Of a stretch of DNA of 64,000 bases, positions 35,440-43,812 are shown piece by piece; the stretch's first letter is position 1, and each line of letters begins with the position of its first letter. The translations under genes and the position numbers were made by a program. This stretch comes from GWE2-40-63 sp050179685. GTDB lineage: Bacteria; Bacteroidota; Bacteroidia; Bacteroidales; SZUA-534. The notes under the pieces were generated by a model. The model ran no database searches. It was not told the origin of the DNA and worked only from the letters and a program-made list of their open reading frames with translations. Where the stretch lies: NCBI GenBank assembly GCA_050179685.1, contig JBFXEW010000026.1, positions 1-64,000 on the forward strand. Reading direction: 5' to 3'.

Positions 35440-35499
35440 TTTAATGCGCATTAAAATCTGGTTTAATGCGCATCAAAATTAAGTTTAATGCGCATTAAA
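35440..35499 (+). promoter_or_regulatory. three palindromic operators at 22-bp period
   Basis: TTTAATGCGCATTAAA occurs at 35440-35455 and 35484-35499, and a one-base variant at 35462-35477. Starts are exactly 22 bp apart, close to two helical turns, so dimers would bind the same DNA face. The array ends 54 bp upstream of a TACATTTG box (35554-35561) of the HU-like gene. Confidence 0.65.
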
Positions 35500-35576
35500 A
35501 TTTCAAGATCACAGCAGGTTTGGGGCAAAACTTAAGCAGCTTTGAGTTATTAATACATTTGATAATTTATTAAACC

Positions 35577-35945
35577 ATGGCACTAAAATACAAAATAATC
35601 TCGACCAGTAAGCCCGGACAGGGTAAGGTGGGCGAAAAAGTTTACTTTCCGCGTTTAACCGAAAGTAGCCAGATTACGTTACAGGAAATGATTTGGGCCA
35701 TTGAAAAACGCTCGTCGGTTACAGAATCCGATGTGTATGCCGTGCTGTATAACCTGGTCAATTTAATTCCCGAACTACTGCTCAATGGAGATACGGTAAA
35801 ACTCGACAACCTGGGCACCTTTAGGCTGTATGCAAAAACACAGGCCGAGTCGTCGCCCGAAAAGGTAAATGACCATAATATTACCGGACTGAAGCTTACT
35901 TTCAGGCCCGATGTGCGCATCAAGCAGAAACCAAGCAGAAACTGA
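35577..35945 (+). CDS. HU/IHF-fold DNA-binding protein (HU-HIG-like)
   Basis: A 122-residue basic protein of the Bacteroidota HU-like group: a beta-rich N-terminus, the ITLQEMIWAIEKRSSVTESDVYAVL helical region of the HU dimer core (residues 34-58), the NLGTFRL turn and a Lys/Arg-rich end. It probably bends or coats DNA. The gene sits behind three palindromic repeats, and a truncated second copy with the same upstream array lies 17 kb away at 18580-18783. Confidence 0.75.
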   Translation: MALKYKIISTSKPGQGKVGEKVYFPRLTESSQITLQEMIWAIEKRSSVTESDVYAVLYNLVNLIPELLLNGDTVKLDNLGTFRLYAKTQAESSPEKVNDHNITGLKLTFRPDVRIKQKPSRN

Positions 35946-36150
35946 AACATCCTGAATTTATAAAAGTCTAGCTTCGCGAGACCGAAGTTGTAGGTTTATT
36001 TAAAAGTGCAAAGCGTTTTTACCGGTGCGGAAAGCAGAAGAGCGCTTCATATAAAATGAATTCATAGCTACTTTTTTCGGTAGCATTAGCAAGAGCTGAG
36101 GGTGTTAAAGGTAGTAGGTTTATAGCATTTAGTTTGTTTGCAGCTGTAAT

Positions 36151-36444
36151 CTAGTCAATTAAGATATTATTCAAATCCTGTCTTCCCACAATAGCCATAA
36201 TCTCTACAATGCCATTATTTACTTTGAAATAAATACTGTCGGAACCGCAAACACAGCGCCGATATCCTTTTCTTATAAAATCAACCGATTCAAATGAAAA
36301 AGGCCTTTGAGCTATGATATCAAAATACTCAAAAAAGGACTCAAAATATTTGTCTGCTTGTTTCTCACCAAACTTATGAACTCCATAATGATGAATTCTG
36401 ATCAAATCGTCTTTAGCCGTATTGCTTAGTTTGTATTTAGCCAT
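36151..36444 (-). CDS. parE: ParE/RelE-family toxin
   Basis: A 97-residue protein of the ParE/RelE fold: LSNTAKDDLIRIHHYGVHKFG helical hairpin at the N-terminus, then YRRCVCGSDSIYFKV and a closing EIMAIVGRQD strand, both typical of ParE. It would poison DNA gyrase if it follows the ParE paradigm. Its start overlaps the antitoxin gene by 8 bp, confirming the pair. Confidence 0.85.
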   Translation of the reverse strand: MAKYKLSNTAKDDLIRIHHYGVHKFGEKQADKYFESFFEYFDIIAQRPFSFESVDFIRKGYRRCVCGSDSIYFKVNNGIVEIMAIVGRQDLNNILID

Positions 36445-36676
36445 TAAGTAACGACTTGGATTTTTTTAATAGCTGTTCTTTGCTTTCATCAGTAAATCCG
36501 CTGTTTTCTGCTTCTTCCAATTTTGTACTTATCCAGTCAATCTGAACTTGTTGCTTTCTGGCTTGGCGCACTAAATCGTTTACCAACTCGCTTTTGGTTG
36601 AGTACTCTTTGTTATCAACCTGAGATTTTAACCATTCGTCGTTTGGTTCTGTAAAAGAAATACTTTGTCTGGCCAT
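36437..36676 (-). CDS. parD: ParD-family antitoxin
   Basis: A 79-residue ribbon-helix-helix antitoxin: the strand QSISFTEPNDEWLKSQV and helix KSELVNDLVRQARKQQ form the DNA-binding half, and the flexible C-terminus binds the toxin. A perfect palindrome GGTGTAAAATTACACC (36689-36704) sits 12 bp upstream and is the likely autoregulatory operator. Confidence 0.87.
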   Translation of the reverse strand: MARQSISFTEPNDEWLKSQVDNKEYSTKSELVNDLVRQARKQQVQIDWISTKLEEAENSGFTDESKEQLLKKSKSLLNG

Positions 36677-36688
36677 AATTGTAGTTTT

Positions 36689-36704
36689 GGTGTAAAATTA
36701 CACC
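36689..36704 (-). promoter_or_regulatory. palindromic operator of the parDE module
   Basis: GGTGTAA-AA-TTACACC is a perfect 16-bp palindrome immediately upstream of parD, placed where a ParD dimer would shut off its own promoter. Confidence 0.6.
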
Positions 36705-36780
36705 ATTAATACATCTTTTACAAAATATTTGAAGGAGTTATTGCTGACTGTCATTTTAGAAAGGTGATCATGATTTATGG

Positions 36781-36844
36781 TGACATTAAATGACATCTGG
36801 TAATTTGTTGGTGACAGCCATGATAAGTTACCACCCTACATTTG
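36781..36844 (+). promoter_or_regulatory. TGACA triple array and promoter of the small secreted protein gene
   Basis: TGACA occurs at 36781, 36791 and 36812 (offsets 0, 10, 31), followed 29 bp after the last by the TTTG of a TACATTTG box (36837-36844). No -33 TTG is present at the usual place, which fits an activator-dependent promoter. The same layout, base for base in spacing, occurs at 39950-40013. Confidence 0.65.
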
Positions 36845-36880
36845 TCGGGTAAAATAATTAAACCCTTAAAAACAAATGTT

Positions 36881-37354
36881 ATGAGAACTTTACTTGTACT
36901 AATTGCCCTGTTGTTTGCCACACTGGCATCGAAGGCACAAAACAATTCATTGAATTATGTAATTACCGCAAGCGATACGGTTTATGTAAAAAGCCTTTAC
37001 GAGGGCTCTTTTAAGATTCGTTGTACCCTGGCCAATGGCGAAAAACAACGATTTAGTTACGACGAAATTTTGGCTTACAGTACGCAAGGAAGGCGGATGG
37101 ATAAGCTGCCCATCTATTCGGGCACCTGCAAAACAAACAACTATACCCTGATGGAACTGGTTGGCTGTAACAATGGAATCCGGATTTACAAACAGGAATG
37201 CTACGATGCGCTTACCGAAAGCCTCGATGCCGTATTTTATTACTATAAAAACAATCAGTGCGTGAATACTCAGACAAACCCCGGTTTGGACGAAATTAAA
37301 AGTTTTGTAATTGGTTTTAAGCAGAAGGATGAGCTCTTTATTACCATGGAGTAA
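36881..37354 (+). CDS. small secreted protein of unknown function
   Basis: The ATG at 36881 gives 157 residues with a signal peptide (MRTLLVLIALLFATLASKAQ); an upstream in-frame start adds a non-signal extension and is rejected. The mature protein is beta-rich with cysteines near 43, 83, 97, 108 and 128, which may form disulfides. I do not recognise a family. It has its own terminator (37376-37406) and a promoter sharing the TGACA array with the operon at 40067, so it probably belongs to the regulon of the adjacent two-component system. Confidence 0.65.
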   Translation: MRTLLVLIALLFATLASKAQNNSLNYVITASDTVYVKSLYEGSFKIRCTLANGEKQRFSYDEILAYSTQGRRMDKLPIYSGTCKTNNYTLMELVGCNNGIRIYKQECYDALTESLDAVFYYYKNNQCVNTQTNPGLDEIKSFVIGFKQKDELFITME

Positions 37355-37674
37355 GCAGCCTGATGGGTTAGCATGGGGCATTCGTTAATATCGGATGCCC
37401 TTTTTTAATAATGTTTAGCTACCTTTTGTTTGGTGTTAAATTTTATAGGGGGTGTGCTAAATGTTTGTTATTTTTAAACCAGTTATTATACTTATATGTG
37501 GATTTAAAAAGAAATGATTGCAATTTACGAATAGCGATTTTAGATGGCAGATTTAAAAATCCGATGAAATCACAAACGACGAAGGCCTCACAGGAGGTAA
37601 TTGAAAATACAAACCCTAGCAGGACAAGGAACTTATTAAATAGAATTGAATTTTAATCTGGAACCAATACCTTA
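37355..37674. promoter_or_regulatory. intergenic region before the histidine kinase gene
   Basis: About 320 bp. It starts with the terminator at 37376-37406 and then AT-rich DNA without a TGACA array. An 81-codon frame at 37411-37656 shows no family features, ends 18 bp before the kinase start, and is not called. Confidence 0.35.
37376..37406 (+). terminator. intrinsic terminator after the small secreted protein gene
   Basis: GGGCAT and ATGCCC pair, extended by a nearly paired inner stretch, and are followed by six T residues. Confidence 0.7.
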
Positions 37675-39261
37675 ATGAAACGCCCTTTGCAAAAAATTAT
37701 ATTGACCTTAATCGTGGTCTTGTTTTTCCCCATGGCCGTAGTTGTGTTTTACGAATACACCCGGCTGAACGAGAACGAACAGTTAATTACAACGGTTTAT
37801 AAGAACCAACTGGAGTCGATGGTTTCGTCGATTAATACCTACAGTCAGGATGTGGTAATGAACTGGGCCAACCGCACCGAACAGGCTTTGAAACAAACGG
37901 CCGATTCAGCACTTTTATTCCGGCTTACCAACGAGAATCAATCCATCAGCGCTATATATTGCTTTAGTGAAACAGGGAAGTCTAAAGTACTCTTTCAACG
38001 ATACCCGGACCAACAACAAGTTAAAGCGTTTGAAAATCTTTTAGAAAGCAAGCAGGAGCAACTGGTTCAACTCAGGAATTACCTCAACAACAACTACCGC
38101 CGTATTCTTACCTACCGGCTAAGCGACCAGTACAGCCTGTTTTATTTTGCGTTACAAACCCAGGCAGGTGGCTACGCCTACGGTTTTATCGAAACCGATA
38201 ACCAACAGCTCTTAAATCAACAGCTTCGTCCAAAGATTCAGGAAATTGCCCAGAACGATTTTTGGGTACGTTTGCTCCATACGGCTAACGATAGTATTTT
38301 TATTTCGAGCCAAAAGGAACTACAAACCGGATTAACACCCGATTTAAAAGGTGCGTTATGGCTGATTCCTGAAATAGAAATTTCCATTGGCCTGAAAAAC
38401 GAAACCATAAAAAATCTGGTCGAGAGCAGGGTAAACGATGGTAAACGCCTGTTTGCGCTTATGCTGGTACTATTGCTTGCCGGCTTTTGGTTCCTTTATT
38501 CGAGCATCAGGCGCGAGATAAAAGTTACCCAGATAAAATCGGAGTTTATACAAAATGTGTCGCATGAAATTCGCACCCCGCTGGCGCTGATAAATATGTA
38601 CATTGAAACCCTTGAGATGGGCCGGGTAAAAACCCGTGAAAAGGTACAGGAATATTACCGTATTATCAGCAACGAGACCAACCGGCTTACCAGTATTGTC
38701 GATAAGATTCTGAATTTCTCGAAGCTTGAAAACAACAAACGCGAGTTTCATTTTGAAGCCTGCGATTTGAATCAGATAAGTAAGCAGGTTTTGGATACTT
38801 ACGCCTATCATTTGGTAGACAAAGGTTTTCGTATTCAGTTTAACCCGAACGAACCTTTATCGCAGGTTTATTGCGATAGCGGTGCAGTGGCCGAAGCACT
38901 GGTTAACCTGATAGACAATGCTGTAAAGTACAGTGGTAACAGCAGGGAAGTGGTGCTTGCAAGCGGGCAAAACAAACGCTACGTTTATGTTGAGGTTCGT
39001 GATTTTGGCCTGGGCATCGCAAAAAAACACCAAAAACTGGTGTTCGATAAGTTTTACCGGGTAACCAATCAGCAATTGGCTAACCAGGTTAAAGGAACCG
39101 GTTTGGGGCTGGCTTTGGTTCGCGAAACCATGAAAAACCATCAGGGTAAGGTAAGCCTTAGCAGTAAACTGAACGAGGGGAGTACTTTCCGTTTGTATTT
39201 TCCGAAATACCATTCAAAGAATAGATTGAATAATGAAACAAATGATAATAACAAGCTATGA
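37675..39261 (+). CDS. membrane sensor histidine kinase
   Basis: A 528-residue kinase: membrane segments at about 9-27 and 259-275 enclose a periplasmic sensor of about 230 residues. The phospho-acceptor is His297 in VSHEIRTPLAL, followed by an ATPase domain with LVNLIDNAVKYS, DFGLGI and GTGLGLALV boxes. No HAMP domain is apparent between membrane and dimerisation helices. It overlaps the response regulator gene by 4 bp (ATGA), and both flanking secreted-protein genes share a promoter array, pointing to an envelope or glycan signal. Confidence 0.9.
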   Translation: MKRPLQKIILTLIVVLFFPMAVVVFYEYTRLNENEQLITTVYKNQLESMVSSINTYSQDVVMNWANRTEQALKQTADSALLFRLTNENQSISAIYCFSETGKSKVLFQRYPDQQQVKAFENLLESKQEQLVQLRNYLNNNYRRILTYRLSDQYSLFYFALQTQAGGYAYGFIETDNQQLLNQQLRPKIQEIAQNDFWVRLLHTANDSIFISSQKELQTGLTPDLKGALWLIPEIEISIGLKNETIKNLVESRVNDGKRLFALMLVLLLAGFWFLYSSIRREIKVTQIKSEFIQNVSHEIRTPLALINMYIETLEMGRVKTREKVQEYYRIISNETNRLTSIVDKILNFSKLENNKREFHFEACDLNQISKQVLDTYAYHLVDKGFRIQFNPNEPLSQVYCDSGAVAEALVNLIDNAVKYSGNSREVVLASGQNKRYVYVEVRDFGLGIAKKHQKLVFDKFYRVTNQQLANQVKGTGLGLALVRETMKNHQGKVSLSSKLNEGSTFRLYFPKYHSKNRLNNETNDNNKL

Positions 39262-39944
39262 CAAAGGTATTAATTGTTGAAGATGAAGTGGCTATGGCCA
39301 AAGGCTTGCAGGATAACCTGGAGTTTGAAGGTTATCAGGCCGACATTGTTTTTGACGGCAACCAGGGGCTCGAAAAAGCATTGAATGAGACCTATCAGTT
39401 GATATTGCTCGATGTAATGTTGCCCGGTATTTCGGGTTTCGATATTTGCAAAAGCCTGCGGAGCAAAGGCGTGAAAACGCCCATTATCATGCTTACAGCT
39501 AAAGCCGAAGAAATTGATAAAGTGCTCGGGCTTGAATTTGGTGCCGACGATTACCTGACGAAACCTTTTAGTCTGCGCGAATTATTGGCACGCATCCGGG
39601 CTATACTGCGGCGTATTGAAAATCAGCGGCCCCAAACCGAAAGCAGGGAGATACAGATAGGTAATCTGATCGTTAACTTTGCTGCTTATACTGCCCGTAT
39701 TAATAAACAGGAAGTAAAGCTTTCGCATAAGGAGTTCGATATCTTGCATCACTTGTATCTGCATAAGAACCAAACGGTAAGCCGCGACGATTTGTTAGAA
39801 CATGTTTGGGGAAACGACTACCAGCCCACCTCACGAACCATCGATAATTTTATTCTTAAACTCCGCCAAAAAATTGAAAACGATCCCAACGATGCCCGAA
39901 TCATAATTACCGTACATGGTATTGGTTACAAACTGTTGGGTTAA
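39258..39944 (+). CDS. OmpR/PhoB-family response regulator
   Basis: A 228-residue regulator: receiver domain (1-120, phospho-acceptor Asp52 in LLDVMLPG, LTAKAEEID and Lys in DYLTKPF) and a winged-helix DNA-binding domain (130-228, ending IITVHGIGYKLLG). OmpR-type regulators bind direct repeats near the -35 region. Such repeats, TGACA arrays, start 6 bp after this gene in front of the next operon and again in front of 36881. Confidence 0.92.
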   Translation: MTKVLIVEDEVAMAKGLQDNLEFEGYQADIVFDGNQGLEKALNETYQLILLDVMLPGISGFDICKSLRSKGVKTPIIMLTAKAEEIDKVLGLEFGADDYLTKPFSLRELLARIRAILRRIENQRPQTESREIQIGNLIVNFAAYTARINKQEVKLSHKEFDILHHLYLHKNQTVSRDDLLEHVWGNDYQPTSRTIDNFILKLRQKIENDPNDARIIITVHGIGYKLLG

Positions 39945-39949
39945 ATCGG

Positions 39950-40013
39950 TGACAATTTATGACAAAGCAATACAGCACAGTGACACCATTTACAAACACA
40001 AAGTACATCTTTG
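39950..40013 (+). promoter_or_regulatory. TGACA triple array and promoter of the galactose-binding-like operon
   Basis: TGACA occurs at 39950, 39960 and 39981 (offsets 0, 10, 31), and the TTTG of a TACATCTTTG box lies 29 bp after the last start. The spacing is identical to that at 36781-36844 although the bases between differ. Confidence 0.65.
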
Positions 40014-40066
40014 CAGGGTAAATAACTGCATGTTATGAATTAAAACCCTTTTGTAAAATTTATTGT

Positions 40067-41143
40067 ATGAAAAAACAAGTTATTACCCTTATTACCATGA
40101 TGGCACTGTTGCTGATGCAAACCGCCCAGGCTGCCGGTTTGGAAAAAGTTTGTCAGCTTAAAGGCAAGTGGAAATTTACCATTGACGACAAGCCCGCGTA
40201 TGCCAAAACCGATTTCGACGACAGCGACTGGGACCACATTTACGCTCCGGCAAGCTGGGAGAGCCAGGGATATGTTGGTTACGACGGAATAGCCTGGTAC
40301 CGCAAAACGGTAAACATTCCAAAACCGAATTCGGACAGCAGGTTGTATTTAAGCCTGGGAAAAATTGACGATGCAAATCAGGTATATTTTAACGGTGTAT
40401 TGATTGGCGAGCTGGGTACTTTTCCCCCTGAGTACGAAACGGCTTACAATCTGCCGGTAAGGTACCCCATTCCTACTGAATTAATCCGCTTTAACCAGGA
40501 AAACACCCTTGCCGTAAGAGTTTTCGATGAAAAAATGGATGGAGGCATCGTGTCAGGCGATTTGTCTATTGGTTTTGATGCAGATGAACAACTGTTGGAG
40601 CAAAACCTTTCGGGAAACTGGAAACTGTCGTTTAAAAACTACAAAGGATGCAGGGCTATCGGCTACGACGATTCCGAATGGCACGATATTCAGGTGCCGG
40701 CCAGTTGGGAGAGTCAGGGATTTAACAATTACGACGGGTACGCCTGGTATCGTAAATCGTTCCAATTATCGGAAAATATATTACCGCAGAAACTTTACCT
40801 GGTTCTGGGTAAAATTGACGATAAGGATAAAGTTTATCTGAATAATGTGGAAATAGGCGAATACCGCGATATGTACAACAATCCCATGTGCAATCGGAAT
40901 CATGGCGACTGGCAAATTCGACGAGCCTACAAAATACCCGACAAGCTGCTGAATGTAAAAGGACCTAACACCATTGCCATTGTTGTTTACGATAATGGGG
41001 GCATTGGCGGCATTCACGAAGGACCGGTGGGGTTAATGACCAAAGAACAATATCTTGTGTATGTGGATAAACACCGTTACGACGGGGATTACTACTTTGG
41101 CAATACCATTTTCAATTTTATTATTAACGCTTTAGTGGAATAA
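40067..41143 (+). CDS. secreted protein with two GH2-N/galactose-binding-like domains
   Basis: A 358-residue protein with a signal peptide (1-23) and two tandem repeats of a sugar-binding jelly-roll (about 25-170 and 175-340). Each repeat has LxGxWKF, a FDDSxW turn, PASWESQG, YDGxAWYRK and LGKIDDxxxVYxN, the pattern of the N-terminal domain of glycoside hydrolase family 2 enzymes. No catalytic barrel follows, so it is more likely a binding or sensing protein than an enzyme. It is cotranscribed with a similar gene 6 bp downstream. Confidence 0.7.
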   Translation: MKKQVITLITMMALLLMQTAQAAGLEKVCQLKGKWKFTIDDKPAYAKTDFDDSDWDHIYAPASWESQGYVGYDGIAWYRKTVNIPKPNSDSRLYLSLGKIDDANQVYFNGVLIGELGTFPPEYETAYNLPVRYPIPTELIRFNQENTLAVRVFDEKMDGGIVSGDLSIGFDADEQLLEQNLSGNWKLSFKNYKGCRAIGYDDSEWHDIQVPASWESQGFNNYDGYAWYRKSFQLSENILPQKLYLVLGKIDDKDKVYLNNVEIGEYRDMYNNPMCNRNHGDWQIRRAYKIPDKLLNVKGPNTIAIVVYDNGGIGGIHEGPVGLMTKEQYLVYVDKHRYDGDYYFGNTIFNFIINALVE

Positions 41144-41149
41144 TGGGCC

Positions 41150-42166
41150 ATGAGGTATCTACTTAGTTTATTTGTTCTCTTTTATTTGACATCCTGGAAC
41201 AAAGTTTCCGGCTTCAACCAGACCGATGCTCGTATCGTCGATTTGAAAGGAACCTGGAAGTTTATGATTGGCGATGATATGCGCTGGTCGGCCTATGCTT
41301 TCGACGATTCCGGCTGGGAGCAAATCAGGGTTCCGTCGTCGTGGGAGAATCAGGGTTTTCCCGGATACGATGGTTATGCCTGGTATCGCAAAGAGGTAAT
41401 CCTGTCGGGCGAGTATCAGCAGCAAATGCTGGAATTGGCTTTGGGCTATATCGACGACGTGGACGAAGTATTTTTTAATGGGGTAAAAATTGGCCGTAAA
41501 GGTTCTTTCCCTCCAAAGTACTGGACCGCTTACAATGCGGAACGCAAGTATACTATTCCGGCTGAATTGATAAAATACAATCAGAAAAATACCATTGCTG
41601 TTCGGGTTTACGATTCGCAACTGAACGGAGGAATTGTTCACGGGCAGGTAGGCATCTATGTAAAATATCAGGCTTTGATTTGCGATGTAAATCTCGAAGG
41701 ATTTTGGAAATTTAGTCCAGGCGACAATAAAAACTGGGCTTTGCCTGCTCATAACGATAACGACTGGCAGGGCATTTTGGTGCCGGGAATCTGGGAAGAT
41801 CAGGTGGCCAGTAATTACGATGGTTTTGGCTGGTATCGCAAACAGTTCAAGGCCGGAGCATCGTTTACCGGCAAGCGTTATGTATTAATGCTGGGTAAAA
41901 TTGACGATTTGGACGAAGTGTATCTGAACGGAAAGCTGGTGGGAAAAACAGGCCTTATAAACGATCTTTCCTATAAGAACCAACGACACGACGAATACCG
42001 AAAGGAACGTTTTTATTACCTCGATGAAGGAGCCCTTATTCCCGGTAAGGTGAATACCATTGCTGTAAGAGTTTGGGACGGGGGAGGCGAAGGCGGTATT
42101 TATTCGGGTCCGGTGGGCCTGGTTGAATTGAAACGCTTTGTTGGATTTTGGCGCAGCAAAAAATAA
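41150..42166 (+). CDS. second secreted protein with two GH2-N-like domains
   Basis: A 338-residue paralogue of the previous gene with a signal peptide (about 1-21) and two jelly-roll repeats (about 28-175 and 180-330). Repeated blocks include LKGTWKF, WYRKEVIL, LGYIDDVDEVFFNG and LGKIDDLDEVYLNG. The pair gives four such domains in one operon, placed beside a histidine kinase with a large periplasmic domain. A strong terminator follows. Confidence 0.7.
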   Translation: MRYLLSLFVLFYLTSWNKVSGFNQTDARIVDLKGTWKFMIGDDMRWSAYAFDDSGWEQIRVPSSWENQGFPGYDGYAWYRKEVILSGEYQQQMLELALGYIDDVDEVFFNGVKIGRKGSFPPKYWTAYNAERKYTIPAELIKYNQKNTIAVRVYDSQLNGGIVHGQVGIYVKYQALICDVNLEGFWKFSPGDNKNWALPAHNDNDWQGILVPGIWEDQVASNYDGFGWYRKQFKAGASFTGKRYVLMLGKIDDLDEVYLNGKLVGKTGLINDLSYKNQRHDEYRKERFYYLDEGALIPGKVNTIAVRVWDGGGEGGIYSGPVGLVELKRFVGFWRSKK

Positions 42167-42486
42167 CTGAACAAATAGTAAACAGCATTGTTATTACAGT
42201 GAAGAAATCGCTTGATTTCTTTAAGATACACTATACGGAAAGTTGGGCAGTGGGGGCCGCCCAACTTTTTTTGTTGTACCGATTATCAGCAGCTTGTAAG
42301 AAAATCGGGTAATAAGCAATACGTTTTAAGTGGTTTTTGTTTTAGCCTGGAAGCAAACATCCGGCGGCTAACAGTATTTTGAACAGATGCAGCAGATTAA
42401 AGTCAAAATATAAAGTTTTATCCAAAGTATGGAATAGGTAGCAGGTTTTTAGTTATGTTTGCCTTTTGCCTGAAAAACTCACCGAT
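42167..42486. other. intergenic region after the GH2-N-like pair
   Basis: About 320 bp holding the terminator at 42240-42267 and then AT-rich DNA leading to the FabK-like gene. No reading frame or other structure is convincing. Confidence 0.4.
42240..42267 (+). terminator. intrinsic terminator of the GH2-N-like operon
   Basis: AAGTTGGGC pairs with GCCCAACTT across a GC-rich loop and is followed by a T run. Confidence 0.8.
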
Positions 42487-43434
42487 ATGGAAAACAGAAT
42501 AACTGAACTTTTTAAAATTAAGTACCCCATTGTGCAGGGCGGAATGGTATGGTGCAGTGGTTATAAGCTGGCTGCTGCCGTTAGTAACGCCGGTGGCCTG
42601 GGCTTGTTGGGGGCAGGTTCCATGTATCCTGAAGTATTAAAAGAGCACATCCAAAAGATAAAAAAAGCTACCGATAAACCTTATGGGGTTAATGTTCCGT
42701 TGATGTATCCCGATATGGAAAAAATACTGGAACTGATTATTGCCGAAAAAGTACCCATAGTATTTACCAGTGCCGGAAATCCGAAAACCTGGACCAAAAC
42801 TTTACAGGATGCTGGAATTGTGGTAGCTCATGTTATTGCCAATACCAAATTTGCTTTGAAATGTGAAGAAGCCGGCGTAGATGCCATTGTTGCCGAAGGA
42901 TTTGAAGCCGGCGGCCATAACGGACGCGAAGAAACAACCACCCTGTGTTTGGTTCCCCAGATTCGTAAAGCCATTAAAACACCCTTAATTGCCGCCGGGG
43001 GAATAGGTTCAGGTCAGGCCATGGCTGCGGCATTTGCTTTGGGAGCCGAAGGAGTGCAAATTGGAAGCCGCTTTGCAGCATCGCTGGAGTCGTCGGCTCA
43101 CCCCGATTTTAAGAACGCAATTGTTAATGCCCAGGAAGGTGATACCAAACTGACCCTGAAAAAACTGGCCCCGGTACGTTTGCTTAACAACCGTTTTTAT
43201 CAGCAGGTGCTGAATTATGAATTACAGGGTGCTTCGCCCGAAGAGTTTCAAGTGCTTTTGGGAAAAGGTCGCGCCAAAAAGGGAATGTTCGAGGGCGACA
43301 TAAAAGATGGTGAACTCGAAATAGGTCAGGTTTCGGCTTTAATAAACAAGATACAGCCTGTACAGGAGATTATGGACGAGCTAATTACAGACTTTAACTC
43401 GACAACGGCATCGCTTGCTAAACTTAGCTTATAG
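42487..43434 (+). CDS. nitronate monooxygenase / FabK-like flavoprotein
   Basis: The ATG at 42487 gives 315 residues; the longer TTG frame is unlikely. The protein is a TIM-barrel FMN enzyme of the 2-nitropropane dioxygenase/FabK family: PIVQGGMVWCSG at the N-terminus, VAEGFEAGGHNG with the catalytic-type His, IAAGGIGSGQAMAAAFALGAEGVQIGSRF as the FMN phosphate site. It may oxidise nitronates or act as an enoyl-ACP reductase; sequence reading does not decide. It stands alone. Confidence 0.8.
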   Translation: MENRITELFKIKYPIVQGGMVWCSGYKLAAAVSNAGGLGLLGAGSMYPEVLKEHIQKIKKATDKPYGVNVPLMYPDMEKILELIIAEKVPIVFTSAGNPKTWTKTLQDAGIVVAHVIANTKFALKCEEAGVDAIVAEGFEAGGHNGREETTTLCLVPQIRKAIKTPLIAAGGIGSGQAMAAAFALGAEGVQIGSRFAASLESSAHPDFKNAIVNAQEGDTKLTLKKLAPVRLLNNRFYQQVLNYELQGASPEEFQVLLGKGRAKKGMFEGDIKDGELEIGQVSALINKIQPVQEIMDELITDFNSTTASLAKLSL

Positions 43435-43812
43435 CAATTGGCAATTAGCAATTTACAATTATTAATGAGCAATGAACAATTAACAATGAGGGCCAGTTGG
43501 CAGTCTTCAGTTTGCAGTTCACAGCCAAAGAAAAATAAATAGTGAAAAGTGAATAGTTAATAGTGAAAAACGAATAATGAAAAGTGAAAAGTGAAAAGTA
43601 TTATGTCTTGTGTCTTGTGTCTCAAGTCTAAATTCTCAGTTCTAAACTCTAGTTTCCAGTAAATAGTTAATAGTGAAAAACGAATAATGAAAAGTGAAAA
43701 GTCTTAAGTCTTGTGTCTTGAGTCTCAAGTCTAACCCGCCTGACCGTCGGGCAGGGTTCTAAACTCTAATCTCTAAATTCCAACCTCTAAACTCTAACAA
43801 CAATCCAATTGA
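43435..43812. repeat. low-complexity repeat-rich intergenic region
   Basis: It consists of imperfect short repeats: AACAATTAACAATGA-like at about 43437-43490, AGTGAAAAGTGAA-like at 43540-43600 and again 43662-43702, TCTTGTGTCTTGAGTCTCAAGTC-like strings, then CTCTAAACTCTAA-like. The order AGTGAAAA then TCTTGTGTCT then TCTAAAxTCT occurs twice. A palindromic insert AACCCGCCTGAC...GTCGGGCAGGGTT is at 43733-43758. No gene is seen. Confidence 0.7.

Noticed and set aside
37411..37656. 81-codon frame before the histidine kinase gene
   Set aside because: AT-rich, no signal or domain, no conserved start context; kept only as intergenic DNA.
43435..43812. Possible CRISPR array in the repeat-rich tract
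   Set aside because: The repeats are short, degenerate and irregularly spaced, with no constant repeat-spacer pattern and no cas genes nearby.
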